Below, piece after piece: positions 51,346-61,200 of a stretch of 64,000 nt of DNA. Numbering within the stretch: the first letter of the stretch is position 1; each line of letters begins with the position of its first letter. Position numbers and translations under genes: made by a program. Below the pieces are notes generated by a model, which was given only the letters and a program-made list of their open reading frames with translations, did no database searches and was not told the DNA's origin. Origin of the DNA: Sweltsa coloradensis (lineage: Eukaryota; Arthropoda; Insecta; Plecoptera; Chloroperlidae); contig JAMZAV010001835.1 of assembly GCA_024449915.1 (NCBI GenBank), forward strand, positions 62,001-126,000, read 5' to 3'.

Positions 51346-52410
51346 TCCCCCCCCTTACCCGTGGCGGGGTTCTGCCCGCACGGTGGTGCCCTCTCACATC
51401 CCCTATAGGCTAGCCGCAAAGGGCCCGCCTGCCCCGGGGTGGAATTGCTAATCGTAAAAAGCGTTTAAAAAAGGGGAAAAGTCTATCTCGCAAAAATCAG
51501 CTAGTATTAGCGGGTATTTTTTTTCAGAAAATACAGGTGACCTCTGGGGTTCTTAGTCGGGGAGGGTCCCCCTACCTGACGACCGCCCCGACGCCCTTTC
51601 AGGGAAAAAACCCCACATCCTCCCCAAACCAGGGTTTGTTCTGACCCCGGCTAGAGTGGGCATTAGGGACATAACTGTACCCTCCAATATTCAACCTCCC
51701 CTCCCCCCCTCCGTCTGGGCAGGGTAGAATTGGCAATAGCTCTACTCTGTCGCGTAAAAGGCAAGGAAGATAAAAGACCTTTTTGAAAAAAAACCGTATT
51801 TTGGGGGAGTTATAACTCTCCAAAATAGAGGCGAGTTTGGGCAGTCGCTTTTGGGGAACTCTCCAATTTCCCATGATGACCGCCCTGACGACGACGACGT
51901 ATTATGACAAAAAAACTATTACATAGACGATGATTACGTGAGAAATCCCCCTACCCGCGATGGCTGGTTTAGACCAGCATGGGATTTTCCTCCTCATGTC
52001 ACCTAAGCTAGAGAAGCGCATTATGACCGAACGGTTGATACGCTCTTAAACCAATTAAACTAAACGACGAGAGCAATGACAATATTACAAGGACAAAGAC
52101 AATGGAGACCCTGTCGTGAGAAAAACCCCTTTCCTTTCCCTTTCCCCCAAAGTGCGGGTTTTGACCAGCATGGGCCCCCCCTCCCATATTCCTTAGCTAG
52201 AGAGAGCATATTACCGAAAAGGTTGACGCGTCCTTCATCCAAATAAAACCAAAAAATTTACCAAAACGTATTTTGACAACAAAAAAATTGCAAAGACTGA
52301 ACCCCGGGTGGCTGGTTCTGACTAGCACGGACCCCTTTTCCCCATATCGCTTTGGTAGCGCATAATGACCTAACGGTGGACGCGCCTTTTATCCATATAA
52401 ACTAAAACTA
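51346..52410 (+). repeat. Cluster of five corrupted repeat A copies
   Basis: Pieces: 51346-51410 (ACCCGTGGCGGGGTTCTGCC, CCTATAGGCTAG); 51425-51660 (GGAATTGCTAATCG, AAAAATCAGCTAGTATT, CTGACCCCGGCTAGAG); 51710-52060 (CCGTCTGGGCAGGGTAGAAT, GGCGAGTTTGGGCAGTCG, GATGGCTGGTTTAGACCAGC, GAACGGTTGATACGC); 52062-52245 (GTTTTGACCAGCATGGGCC, AAAGGTTGACGCGTCC); 52295-52400 (GGTGGCTGGTTCTGACTAGC, TAACGGTGGACGCGCC). All are in plus orientation. Confidence 0.7.
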
Positions 52411-52580
52411 CTTTATCATCACTATCATGCTGATCATTTGATTAACATTTACACACATGAAAATCAATATTAATATCAAACATGCCACAAAGTCAAATTA
52501 AGACGTTATTATATCATATCACAGGCGGCGCAATATGACCGATTGACCATTCCGGTTGAAGCACCCTAGTTTATTTTATC
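52411..52580 (+). repeat. LINE-type 3' UTR and tail with 9-bp insertion
   Basis: CACAGGCGGCGCAATATGAC, then an extra CGATTGACCAT, then TTCCGGTTGAAGCACCC at 52519-52572. The insertion within the otherwise conserved motif looks like a local duplication of TATGACC-type sequence. Confidence 0.7.
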
Positions 52581-52679
52581 ATGTTTTTTGTGTTATTTAA
52601 TTGGTCCTGCAAGACTGGCAAGATGAATATGTCTCTTGCGCCATTCTTTAAAACAATGTTTACTAAACGAATCTCACGT

Positions 52680-53560
52680 CTAGGGGGCCCCGGGGTATTT
52701 GGTGATTTGGCTTCTGGCAAAAGTGGGCTTGAGTGGCGCTTATGACCACACGGTTGACGCGCCCTTAATCCAAATCAACATTTTAATTTATATATCTGAC
52801 TTTGTATGACCTACCCGGTCTGGGCCCGGGGTAAAGTTAGGCCCAGAGCATTCCTCTGTTAATATAGTAGATGGCGAATAAGGAGGCTCCGTCCATCTTG
52901 CAAACATAAGCTTGTTTGTTGGGCAGAATATTATTCCCTAAAATTCAAGGCAAGCTCTGGTCGGTGACTTGATAAAGTTAAAGCCAACAGACTAGAGTGA
53001 GAAAATTTTCACCTACATTTGAAGCGCCCTAAAAAGATTCAAACACGAACATTCGAATAAGACCCCGGGTTTGTAATCTTTCTTTTTTACTTATTTTTTT
53101 AAAAAATATGTTTAACTCACAAAATTACACAAAAAAAAGATTTCAACAATTATTAATGATCGGTGCCACCTTCACGGTTAACGCGCCCTAGTTTCTCACG
53201 TTGTTGTTGTATGTCCGTTTTGAAAAATCATTAAAAATTAATATCGGTCCGACACTCTATAAATTGCGCCTTATTCCTTTGGTTTCATTATATATTCTTC
53301 AGGTTCTTGGTGTCCTGTGTTGCATTTATTGGTGCTTCTCCGGTTCAAAAGGCGAGGAAAGGGACAAAGTCCCCAAAGAAATTTTTATAAAAAAGGGGGT
53401 TTAAAAATCCCCCAAAAATAGGTGACTTGGCAGGGTCGTATGAGACCTTAACCCTTTCCCTTTACACCCCAGACGACGACGACGACAAGACAAACGTAAA
53501 AGATGGAAAGACGATGTCGACCAAAACGTTACAACCCCGTCAGGTCGGGGGGTAGAATTT
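52680..53560 (+). repeat. Repeat A fragments and LINE-type tail, corrupted
   Basis: 52725-52775 (GAGTGGCGCTTATGACC, ACACGGTTGACGCGCCC); 52800-52985 (GGGCCCGGGGTAAAGTTAGG, CCAGAGCATTCCTCTG, TCCATCTTGCAAACATAAGC); tail 53161-53209 (CACGGTTAACGCGCCCTAG, TTTCTCACGTTGTTGTTG); 53340-53560 (AAGGCGAGGAAAGGGACAAA, CCAGACGACGACGACGAC, TCGGGGGGTAGAATTTGGCC). Confidence 0.65.
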
Positions 53561-53579
53561 GGCCCAGAACATGAATGCT

Positions 53580-54045
53580 TATTGTAAAGACGAGGAAAAT
53601 AAACAATAAATAAATAAATAGTATTTAGAGTCTACCCACTCAGTTATATAACTGATTTTCAGTGGGAGACAGTAAATCAAAGCGACCCAGCCATACTTGT
53701 AGGCCCCGACGCAATCGGAGGGGGCCATAAAACCCAAACCAAAAATCGATATTTTGTAATAGGGAATTAGCAAACAGTTGTAGGGCAGTGTGAACACCCG
53801 TGAATCAAAGCCCGAATCCAAAGGGCCCATTTAGAAAAACTTTGAATTTATTTGTGCTTCGTTGCTAGGACGGCTTAAAGGGGACCGTTTTCAAACTACT
53901 CAGACAAAAAAAGATGGACTTAAGTCCAATCAGAAGTTAAAAACTTTGACTTTTTTTTTTTTTTTTTTTGGGGGGAATCGAAACCCCGGACCCTTTTTTG
54001 CATTGGAAGCAGATACGCTAACCCAAAAGACCAACGAGCCACACA
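53580..54045 (-). repeat. S1 SINE, minus strand, full length
   Basis: The plus strand shows TAGTATTTAGAGTCTACCCA, TGATTTTCAGTGGGAGACA, CGTTGCTAGGACGGC and a long T tract, then GGGGGGAATCGAAACCCCGG, ATTGGAAGCAGATACGCTAA, CCAACGAGCCACACAAAG. The minus strand reads GTGTGGCTCGTTGGTC..., GCGTATCTGCTTCCAAT and GGGGTTTCGATTCCCCC. It thus has a tRNA-like head with TTCCAA anticodon arm and a box B with one extra T. Confidence 0.85.
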
Positions 54046-54049
54046 AAGT

Positions 54050-54300
54050 TTGGAAGTGATTTATTACATCTCGCAAACATCAGCTAGTACATGCAAGGGG
54101 ATATTTTACTCCCCGAAACTAGAGACGAGCTCTGGCGAGGTGGCGCGCCCTCCAAATAAACCAAAACGACGACTGCGACGTGAGAACCCCCCTTTCCTCC
54201 CCCCTAATAGTATTTTGGTTTCTTACCAGCAGGGGCCCTTTTCTCATATTCCCATCCAAGAATTGCGCCCTTATGACCTAACGGGTGATACGCACTGAAC
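54050..54300 (+). repeat. Repeat A, internally deleted
   Basis: CATCTCGCAAACATCAGCTA, CTCCCCGAAACTAGAGACGA, then a jump to GGTGGCGCGCCCTCCAAATA, then CTTACCAGCAGGGGCCC, CTTATGACCTAACGGGTGA. The order is disturbed. Confidence 0.65.
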
Positions 54301-54489
54301 TCACGTACCAATATATTTTATTCACGTAATAAAATAAAAAATTTTCCCAAAAAAAACCATCTTTTTTTTTATAATTTAAAATCTAAGAAAACCCAAAATT
54401 AAAAAAAAAAAACAGTACCATTAGCTTACAATATCCGAGGCAGCGACCCAGATTCCATTCGCCTGCTTTACTCACAAGTGTTTGGGTTT
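54301..54489 (+). repeat. AT-rich 3' UTR with vestigial LINE-type tail
   Basis: AGCTTACAATATCCGAGGCA, GCGACCCAGATTCC at 54422-54455 is where the tail should be, but the motif is mostly lost. Confidence 0.4.
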
Positions 54490-54830
54490 TGGGTCATTTG
54501 GGCCCGGGGTTTGAATTGGCCCAGAGCATTGCTCTGCTTATCGTTTTTAAAAGCAAATTTTAGAGAATAAGTCACTCGCAAAATAAAATTATAAGAGGGA
54601 AAAAATTCTTCCAGAAACTGAGGTGAGCTCTGGCAATCGTCGTCGGGACAAATCCACCTTCCCTTGACGACCTATCCCACGCCGATGACAAAAAGATGAC
54701 CGCGACGTGAGAACCCTCCTCCTTTACCATGGCTGGTTTGACCCGCTGGGCCCCCCACACCATTCCCCTAGTATAGGCTATAGAGTGGTGCATTACGAAA
54801 AATGGTGACGCGACCTTAAACCAAATAAAC
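54490..54830 (+). repeat. Repeat A copy
   Basis: TGGGCCCGGGGTTTGAATTG, CCCAGAGCATTGCTCTGC, GAGGTGAGCTCTGGCAATCG, CCTTGACGACCTATCCC, TACCATGGCTGGTTTGACCC, AGAGTGGTGCATTACG, AATGGTGACGCGACC. Confidence 0.75.
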
Positions 54831-54899
54831 CCAAACCAAAAGGCATTTAAAAAAAAAAGTCTATCATACATTTTAAATTTGCTAATTTATTTATTTTTA

Positions 54900-55340
54900 A
54901 ATGAAGGAATTTGTTTTACTCCCCAAAAACCCTAGGGGAGCTCTGGCAATGCGTCGAGGACCTTGCCCCCTTCCTTTATGACCTCCCCCCTCGGATCGGG
55001 GGTAGAATTTGGGCAGAGCAAGCTTGCTAAACGTAAAAGGCAATTTTTGAGAAAAAAATTTCCCCCTTGCAAACACAGTAGTATGAAGGGTAGATTTTAC
55101 TCCCCGAAAATTTGAGGCAAGCAGGCCATCGTCGCGGGACCTTTCCCCATTCCCTTGACGACCCCTCGACGACATGACGGCAATGACACCACGAAAGATG
55201 ACAAAACAATGACGACCCCGACGTGAGAACCCCCATTCCTCCCCTTACCCGTGGTGGTTCTGGCCAGCATGGAACCCCCCCCCCCCCCCCCTAGGTTAAG
55301 GGGGGTGCATTATGACCTTACGGTTGACGCGCCTTAAACC
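54900..55340 (+). repeat. Two repeat A copies in tandem, first truncated
   Basis: 54900-54990: GGGGAGCTCTGGCAATGCG, CTTTATGACCTCCC. 55000-55340: CGGGGGTAGAATTTGGGCAG, GAGCAAGCTTGCTAAACG, CCCTTGCAAACACAGTAG, TTCCCTTGACGACCCC, CCCGTGGTGGTTCTGGCCAG, a long C-run, GGTGCATTATGACC, TTACGGTTGACGCGCC. Confidence 0.75.
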
Positions 55341-56325
55341 AAAAACCCTTTTGGGCCCCCCCGACACGAAAACTAACTTAAAAACCCAAAGGTTACTACA
55401 TCTCCGCACCTGCGGGGCTCGTCTAACCCTCGTGTGGCCCCTAGGTTTGGTGTCGCAAACCCCTTCCCCAATGTTAGCGGCCATGCTGGGCCTTACATAG
55501 AAATAGAGGGAATTTTAAAAATCAAAGGAAATCTATTAGCGCGCCCCAAAATTGACCACAAAATAACGATATAGAGGCAGAAAAAATCGCGTGAATTTCG
55601 AGTTAAAAAAATTGACAAACAATAAATGAAGCTAGTAAATTTTTTGTAAAATAATTAACAAAATAAAATAATTTCAAAATCCCTGTTTTAAGTGGATGTG
55701 TAATCCATAAGCAATTTTCTTTGATTTTTAAAATTTTTTTTCTAAAAAACCCGTTTCTGATAATTTATTTCCCAACTGCCTTGTGCCAAAGCAAAACAGT
55801 GATAATAAAGTGTTTAAAAAAGGGGTAACTTTAAAGTAGGGTTTTTAATTTGTATTTAATTTTTATAAGGTCTACATAAGTGTTACTGTTGAAATGTTAC
55901 TCAACAGGCCCACTTTAAAAAGTAAAGGCCACTATATTTGCTGATAAATTTTTTAAGAACAAAACTTTTTATGATTTTTGAATAATAGGCCAAATACTGT
56001 CTTCCCCCCCCTTTTTTTTGGCAAAAATTTCCTCTTCACTTTAAGAGTAGGTAGGCAGAGTTTTGATATCCAGAGATCCAATAAAATTTGGTTCAGCCAA
56101 CGTAGCCAACATAAAAAAGGATGGTGTGTGCAGGGTTGGGGATAAGCCTATTTATGCTGCATAACATTAAACAATGATAAAACAGTAGCCTACTGCAAAA
56201 AAATGAAAGATTTGTCTTTTGACAAAAAGGATTTTGGTTTGTGGTTTTTTTCCCGAAACTGCAAATTGAAGGACTTTATTAATATAATAATATAACAATT
56301 GAATTTTAAGGCCCTAGTGCCATGA
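55341..56325. other. Unassigned AT-rich stretch
   Basis: No repeat family or domain recognised. Opposed ORFs at 55296-55484 (-) and 55312-55500 (+) straddle the repeat A end. The sequence contains many homopolymer runs. Confidence 0.4.
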
Positions 56326-56329
56326 TGGG

Positions 56330-56660
56330 ATAGAGAGGATGAAAATATAAATATAAGGTAGAGGGTAAGCACGGGACCCCCACTACCTACTCCTTTCGAC
56401 AAGTCAAAGGGGGGCAAAAATCTTTTCGTCCCACCGAAAAGGGTGGTGTAACCCGACAGTAATGGTTCTTCCACTAACCTGGGCCGCGAGCAGACGTCGA
56501 GGAGAACAAAGCTGTTTCACTAGTCTCAAACCCCCCGTTGCTCTAGCCAGCGGTATACGCGAGTTTTAGGGCGGCATTCACCCACTTCCCATGACCCCAC
56601 CCAAGGTTTCTTAACTTTAGTATTTGTGTGGAACCGGCTAACCGCGGGTAATGAATACAT
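56330..56660. repeat. S5 repeat, second copy, corrupted
   Basis: GGTAGAGGGTAAGCACGGGA, CTACCTACTCCTTTCGACA, AGTAATGGTTCTTCCACTAA, GAGAACAAAGCTGTTTCACT and TTCACCCACTTCCCATGACC match 35230-35490 in the same orientation, with single-base losses and longer homopolymers. Confidence 0.75.
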
Positions 56661-57690
56661 AACAAGAAATAGCAAAGCCTTCAAAAGGTTAAGCCAGCTA
56701 TGAAATTTTAAATTTGGGCCCAAATAAAGGATAGGCCCAAGAAAATGTAGGGTGACTAGGTATATATAAAATATTTATACAAAATTTAAAAATTTTGTAG
56801 AAGGGGGTAAATCTTTTTTCTCTTTGACATACATATCAGGTTAACCAGAGATATATTTAACAAATTGTATTTGAAATACAAAAAAACTTCAAAACTTGTA
56901 TTTTCAAATACAAATACCAAAAACATTAACAAATTTTTATTTGAAATACAAAATACATCGTATTTTGAAAAAAACTCAAAAAACATTGCAAAATCATCAG
57001 GCTAAATCATGAATCAATAAAATGCATTCAAAATAATTTTTTAATTGTAGGCCTACAAATTATTTTTGTGTTATGTGGAGATTTATGTCTTGACTCGACT
57101 ATTATCAATTGCAAATTTAAAAAAAAAATTGATTTTTAAATTGGCCCATGCCCTGCCTACCTACACCTATCATTTGAATGGTGATGGCAATTTTACATGG
57201 CTCATAATTTATTTAAAAAACAGGATTTTTTTGTGATAAAAAAGTCTAAAAAAAATCCAATAGTATTTCTACAATAAAGCTAAAATTTTAAATAAAAACC
57301 AATAAGGCTGATTTAAAGCCTGTCAAAACAAGCTTCAATGCGGAAAGCGAAGGGTTTTTTCTGGAAAAACTTTTTAAAACCCAAAATTTTTACCCCAAAG
57401 ATTGTAAAATTTTTGATGGGTTTTTTAGGAAAGGGTAGGGGGTTGCCATCAAGTAAATTGCATATTACCATTTTTTTAAAGAAATGGCAATAATGTGCCA
57501 TATAGAGGTCAAAATTTGCAATATTTATTGCTCACTTTGGAGTATGTGAGGCGCAGTTCAAATTTCACCAAAATTTTTTAAACTTTTTTCAATTTTTTAC
57601 CCAAAATTTCATGTTTTTTTTTTCCTGCTCTTTTCTTACTGTTGGTACAAAAAATTTAAATAGAATATTCATTTCTGACACAAAAAAATA
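56661..57690. other. Unassigned AT-rich stretch
   Basis: 56880-56960 repeats TTTGAAATACAAAA-like segments several times (weak short-period repeat). No gene or retroelement motif is recognised. Confidence 0.4.
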
Positions 57691-57694
57691 AGGA

Positions 57695-58290
57695 TCAACA
57701 TTTGCGGGACATCCGAGTTACGCGAGCACGCTTGCTTGTGTTGGTCAGGTTAGGAGGCTCGCGGGGGCCTGGTGGGTGAGGTGAAGTTCCCAGTTCTGAG
57801 TTTCAAAGCTTGAGTCACGGGGGGGGGCCTTGAGATTATGGAATGAAACGTCTTTAAAAAACAGGTAAAAGTTTAACAGTATGCTGGGGGACAGGTTTTT
57901 AACACTTTGATGGGGGGGGGGGGGGGGTTAGCGTCTGCGGGTTCTCAGTTCTTTTAAAGGTTGAGGCCTACATATTTTTCCCGGACACTGGGGGATTAAG
58001 TTGGTAAAACCATTTTGGAAGCGAGGCAGGTTTGTTGTGTTTGATGGGGGATGCGGTTTGGGTTTTGACGCCTTTTGGCTTCAGTGGGGGCCCGTCTTGT
58101 TTAGGTGGCTGCATGGGGAAAGTTAGCACCGGGGGCGGGGTTTGCAGGGTTTCCCGATCCTGTTGGAGAAGCTCACTGCGCCAGAGTGGGGGGCCCTGCA
58201 GTGCGATCATGAAGTTGTAAAAATCGATTTCTAAAAGAAAGCCCCTGAGCTCTTTTATCGTTATCTCAATTCGTGACAACTATTTAAAGT
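57695..58290 (-). other. Possible coding remnant, unrecognised, minus strand
   Basis: The 103-codon minus ORF 57968-58279 begins RIEITIKELRGFLLEIDFYN and has a proline-rich second half (TPPPVLTFPMQPPKQDGPPL). Downstream frames continue Pro-rich through 57700. This is the only stretch in the last 9 kb with non-random residue use on one strand and higher GC. I do not recognise a family. It could be an exon or a gag-like piece, or simple sequence read as protein. Confidence 0.25.
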
Positions 58291-61200
58291 CCGCCCCACG
58301 AAAATCGGGGAACCCATTTCCCTTTTATGGGACAACGAAAACTACATGACAAATATTTAGCGGAGAAAAGGAAAATCCGTTACGATTTGGTAAACCTAAG
58401 AAACTCAAATTAAAAAGGGGGGACTTTTTTCCTATCAATACCGCCTCAGCTTTTTTTATTTTAATAAATGAAATAAATGCACTTTGGGGTTATTTTTTAC
58501 CCCTTTAGATTCATAACAAGGTATGCAGAAAAATTTAATAAAATATTGGGTTTTCAAAAACCTTTACCAAAAAATTTAAAAAAATTGCCCCGTTTGTCGT
58601 AGGCGGCATACCCGGTGGCCTAGGCAAAGACCATACCATATGGCGTAAGTTTAAAATAAAGGCTAGATTAAAAGGACTCTGGGTCCCCCCGTGTGGGCCC
58701 CTACCCGGCACCCATGGGGCCGTCCCCCGGAAAAAAGGGAAATTTCAAAAAAGCCCTTTTTTAAAATTTTGGGCCTCCTTTTGGCACACCCTTCCGAGTT
58801 TCCACCCGTCGGGCCCGTTTTACTTTTGGCCTGCATAAAAACCTAACGTTTTTAAATTGGGGGGGAAATTTCCTTTTAAAACCCACTGGCGCTGGGGGGC
58901 CTGGGGGGGCCCCCGGGCCCGAGATTTTTTAAAAAAGTCCCTATTATTTTCTTTTTAGGGCCAATTAGCCCCGAAGTCATATCACAAGGTTGGGCCCCTA
59001 GTAAATTTTTAAGCCCGGCAGGGGTAGGATTTTTGGGGGGTATTTAAAAGAATAGTCCAGTAGAAAAAGGGGGGCTTTGTTTGTTTAGCCTAGATCGCAG
59101 GGCCCCCTTCAAACCTTACTTTTGCTTTAGTTTTGGGTTTTTTGGGGTTTGGTGAAGGCTACCCGACACACAATCTTTAATGGATGGGTCAAGGGGCCTA
59201 CCCCAAGGGCCCCTTCGACCTGCATTTAAATTTTTCATGTATCCCTATCAAAGGGCCCAGCTAGGTGCTGTTCTCACATTGCGATATTTTGCTTTTTGGT
59301 GAATGGATAGGATATTTGCTTTGTCATTTGCCCAACCTGAAAAGGGAGGGGCCCTTTAAGATAGGCCTAGCCAAAGCAAACCCCCTGATAAAAGGGTCAA
59401 ACCCCCTGGGTCTCCCCCCCCCAAGTCCCCCCCTAGTCTTTTGGCCCCTTTATTTTGCTTAAAAGAATTTTATCCCAAGCCTTGCCCTACATTTAAATTT
59501 TAGTTGCCCAAAAAACCCCGGGCCGTGAGCAAGGATAAAATTGGGAAACCTGCACGAAAAACCCATATGACCTACGGACGGGTATTCTCGGGTCCCGGGT
59601 TTTACACTTTAAAAAGAATCTCTACTACTCAACAACAAAACACGAATCACGACATGTATTTCAAGACCAAATGCCCCAGCCCCCGGTTGGGATCCCCGGC
59701 TGAGATAAATGATTTTTTTTTTGAATTTTTTCCCAAAACTTTTTTAAAATTTTCTGAATATTTGGGTTTTTATTTAACTTGTCCCTTTAAAAATTTTTAA
59801 ATGCTATAAAAAGGTACCGTAGGTGTTTGGCAGAGAAACACTGAGTGAATGGTGCTAAAGAATGCAGCTTTCAATTTTTCAAGACTATGTAGTTTTTAAT
59901 TTTTAAACCCTACTTTGTAGTACTTTTCTTTAAAAAAATTTTCCCCACCTGGGCCTATGTACAAAAAGTATAGACGGGGACAGCTATCTACAGTAGACGG
60001 TACCTGGGTTTAGGCCTACTGTTTTAGGTCCCTTATATTTTTGTTGGGTTTTTTTTTTAATATTATTGTATTAAACAGAAACTTTGTATTGTTTTTAAAC
60101 AAAGACACTATTTGATTTTTTTAGACTAGTTGGTATTTAGTTCCCTGCAAGGGGTCCTTTGTTTAATAAACTATAAAAATAACCCAAAATTCGAGCCCTA
60201 AAATAAGTTGTTTTTGTAGGCCTCCCAAAATTTTCTTTTTTAAATCTGCGTTTCATTGACATTTTGCCCTATTTCCCCTCTAAAACCCAATATTGATTTT
60301 CTTTTAGAAGGGAAACCACTTTAAATCAATAGGTTTATTAAAATATTTTTTTAAAAAACCTCTCCCCTAGTTTTAAAAAAAGCCCAATTCTGCCCTTTCA
60401 CAAGGAGTGAAAAAAAAAATTTTTATAAAGATTGAAAAATTTCAAACCCAAAATTTTAATTTGGATTTGGGGTAAAACACTACACAAAATTGTCTGTTTT
60501 AAGGGCCTAAATATAATAAAAAAGGGGAAATTATTTTTATCCCAGTCTGAGGCATTGTGTAGTGTGTTCATGTGACACACACCCCACATGCAATTTTTTT
60601 AAATTGGAAAAAAAAAGGCCTTGTTTCTGTAGAACTAGTTTCAACTTTTCCCTAAAAAAAGTTAATAAGACAATTTTTTAATTTTACATGTTACCCTTGC
60701 TACAGACCAAAATTTTTGGAAAACAATTAGTGTAGTTTGTTGAAAAAAGTCCCAATTCCCAATAAAAAAGTTTAAATTTCCTAAATTTTTGAAAACAGTT
60801 TGACACCCACGGTACCCTGTTATTTGTTAACTTGGGGCCTACACTATCTGTGTTCATTTTGGCCCTTCCTAGTATCCCTTTCCCAAAAGGGTGGGCAAAT
60901 TTAAAAAACAGGGCCCAAATTTAAACATATCTGCAAGGGAATTTCTTTTCTACAATGTTTGTGGGTTTGAAGGGTATGGCAACTGTTTTTTTTTGCCTTG
61001 GAATTAAAAAGAAATGAATTTTGCATACAAAACATAGGGTTGTGCAAGAAGCCCTTACTGTCTTTACACCCAAATTAAACCATACTAAAAAATAATAAAG
61101 TTTTTCTCTGGATGGTAAAGGGATTGTATAAAATTTTAAAAAATAAAGTTGGCTTGTAAATTGTAACCCAAGGCTACTATTATGCAATGAATAAATAAAA

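Noticed and set aside
1721..54450. CRISPR-like or integron-cassette-like array based on the recurring 33-nt motif
   Set aside because: Spacing ranges from 140 bp to several kb, the cargo is recognisable retroelement sequence, no cas or integrase gene is present, and tRNA-derived SINEs indicate a eukaryotic genome.
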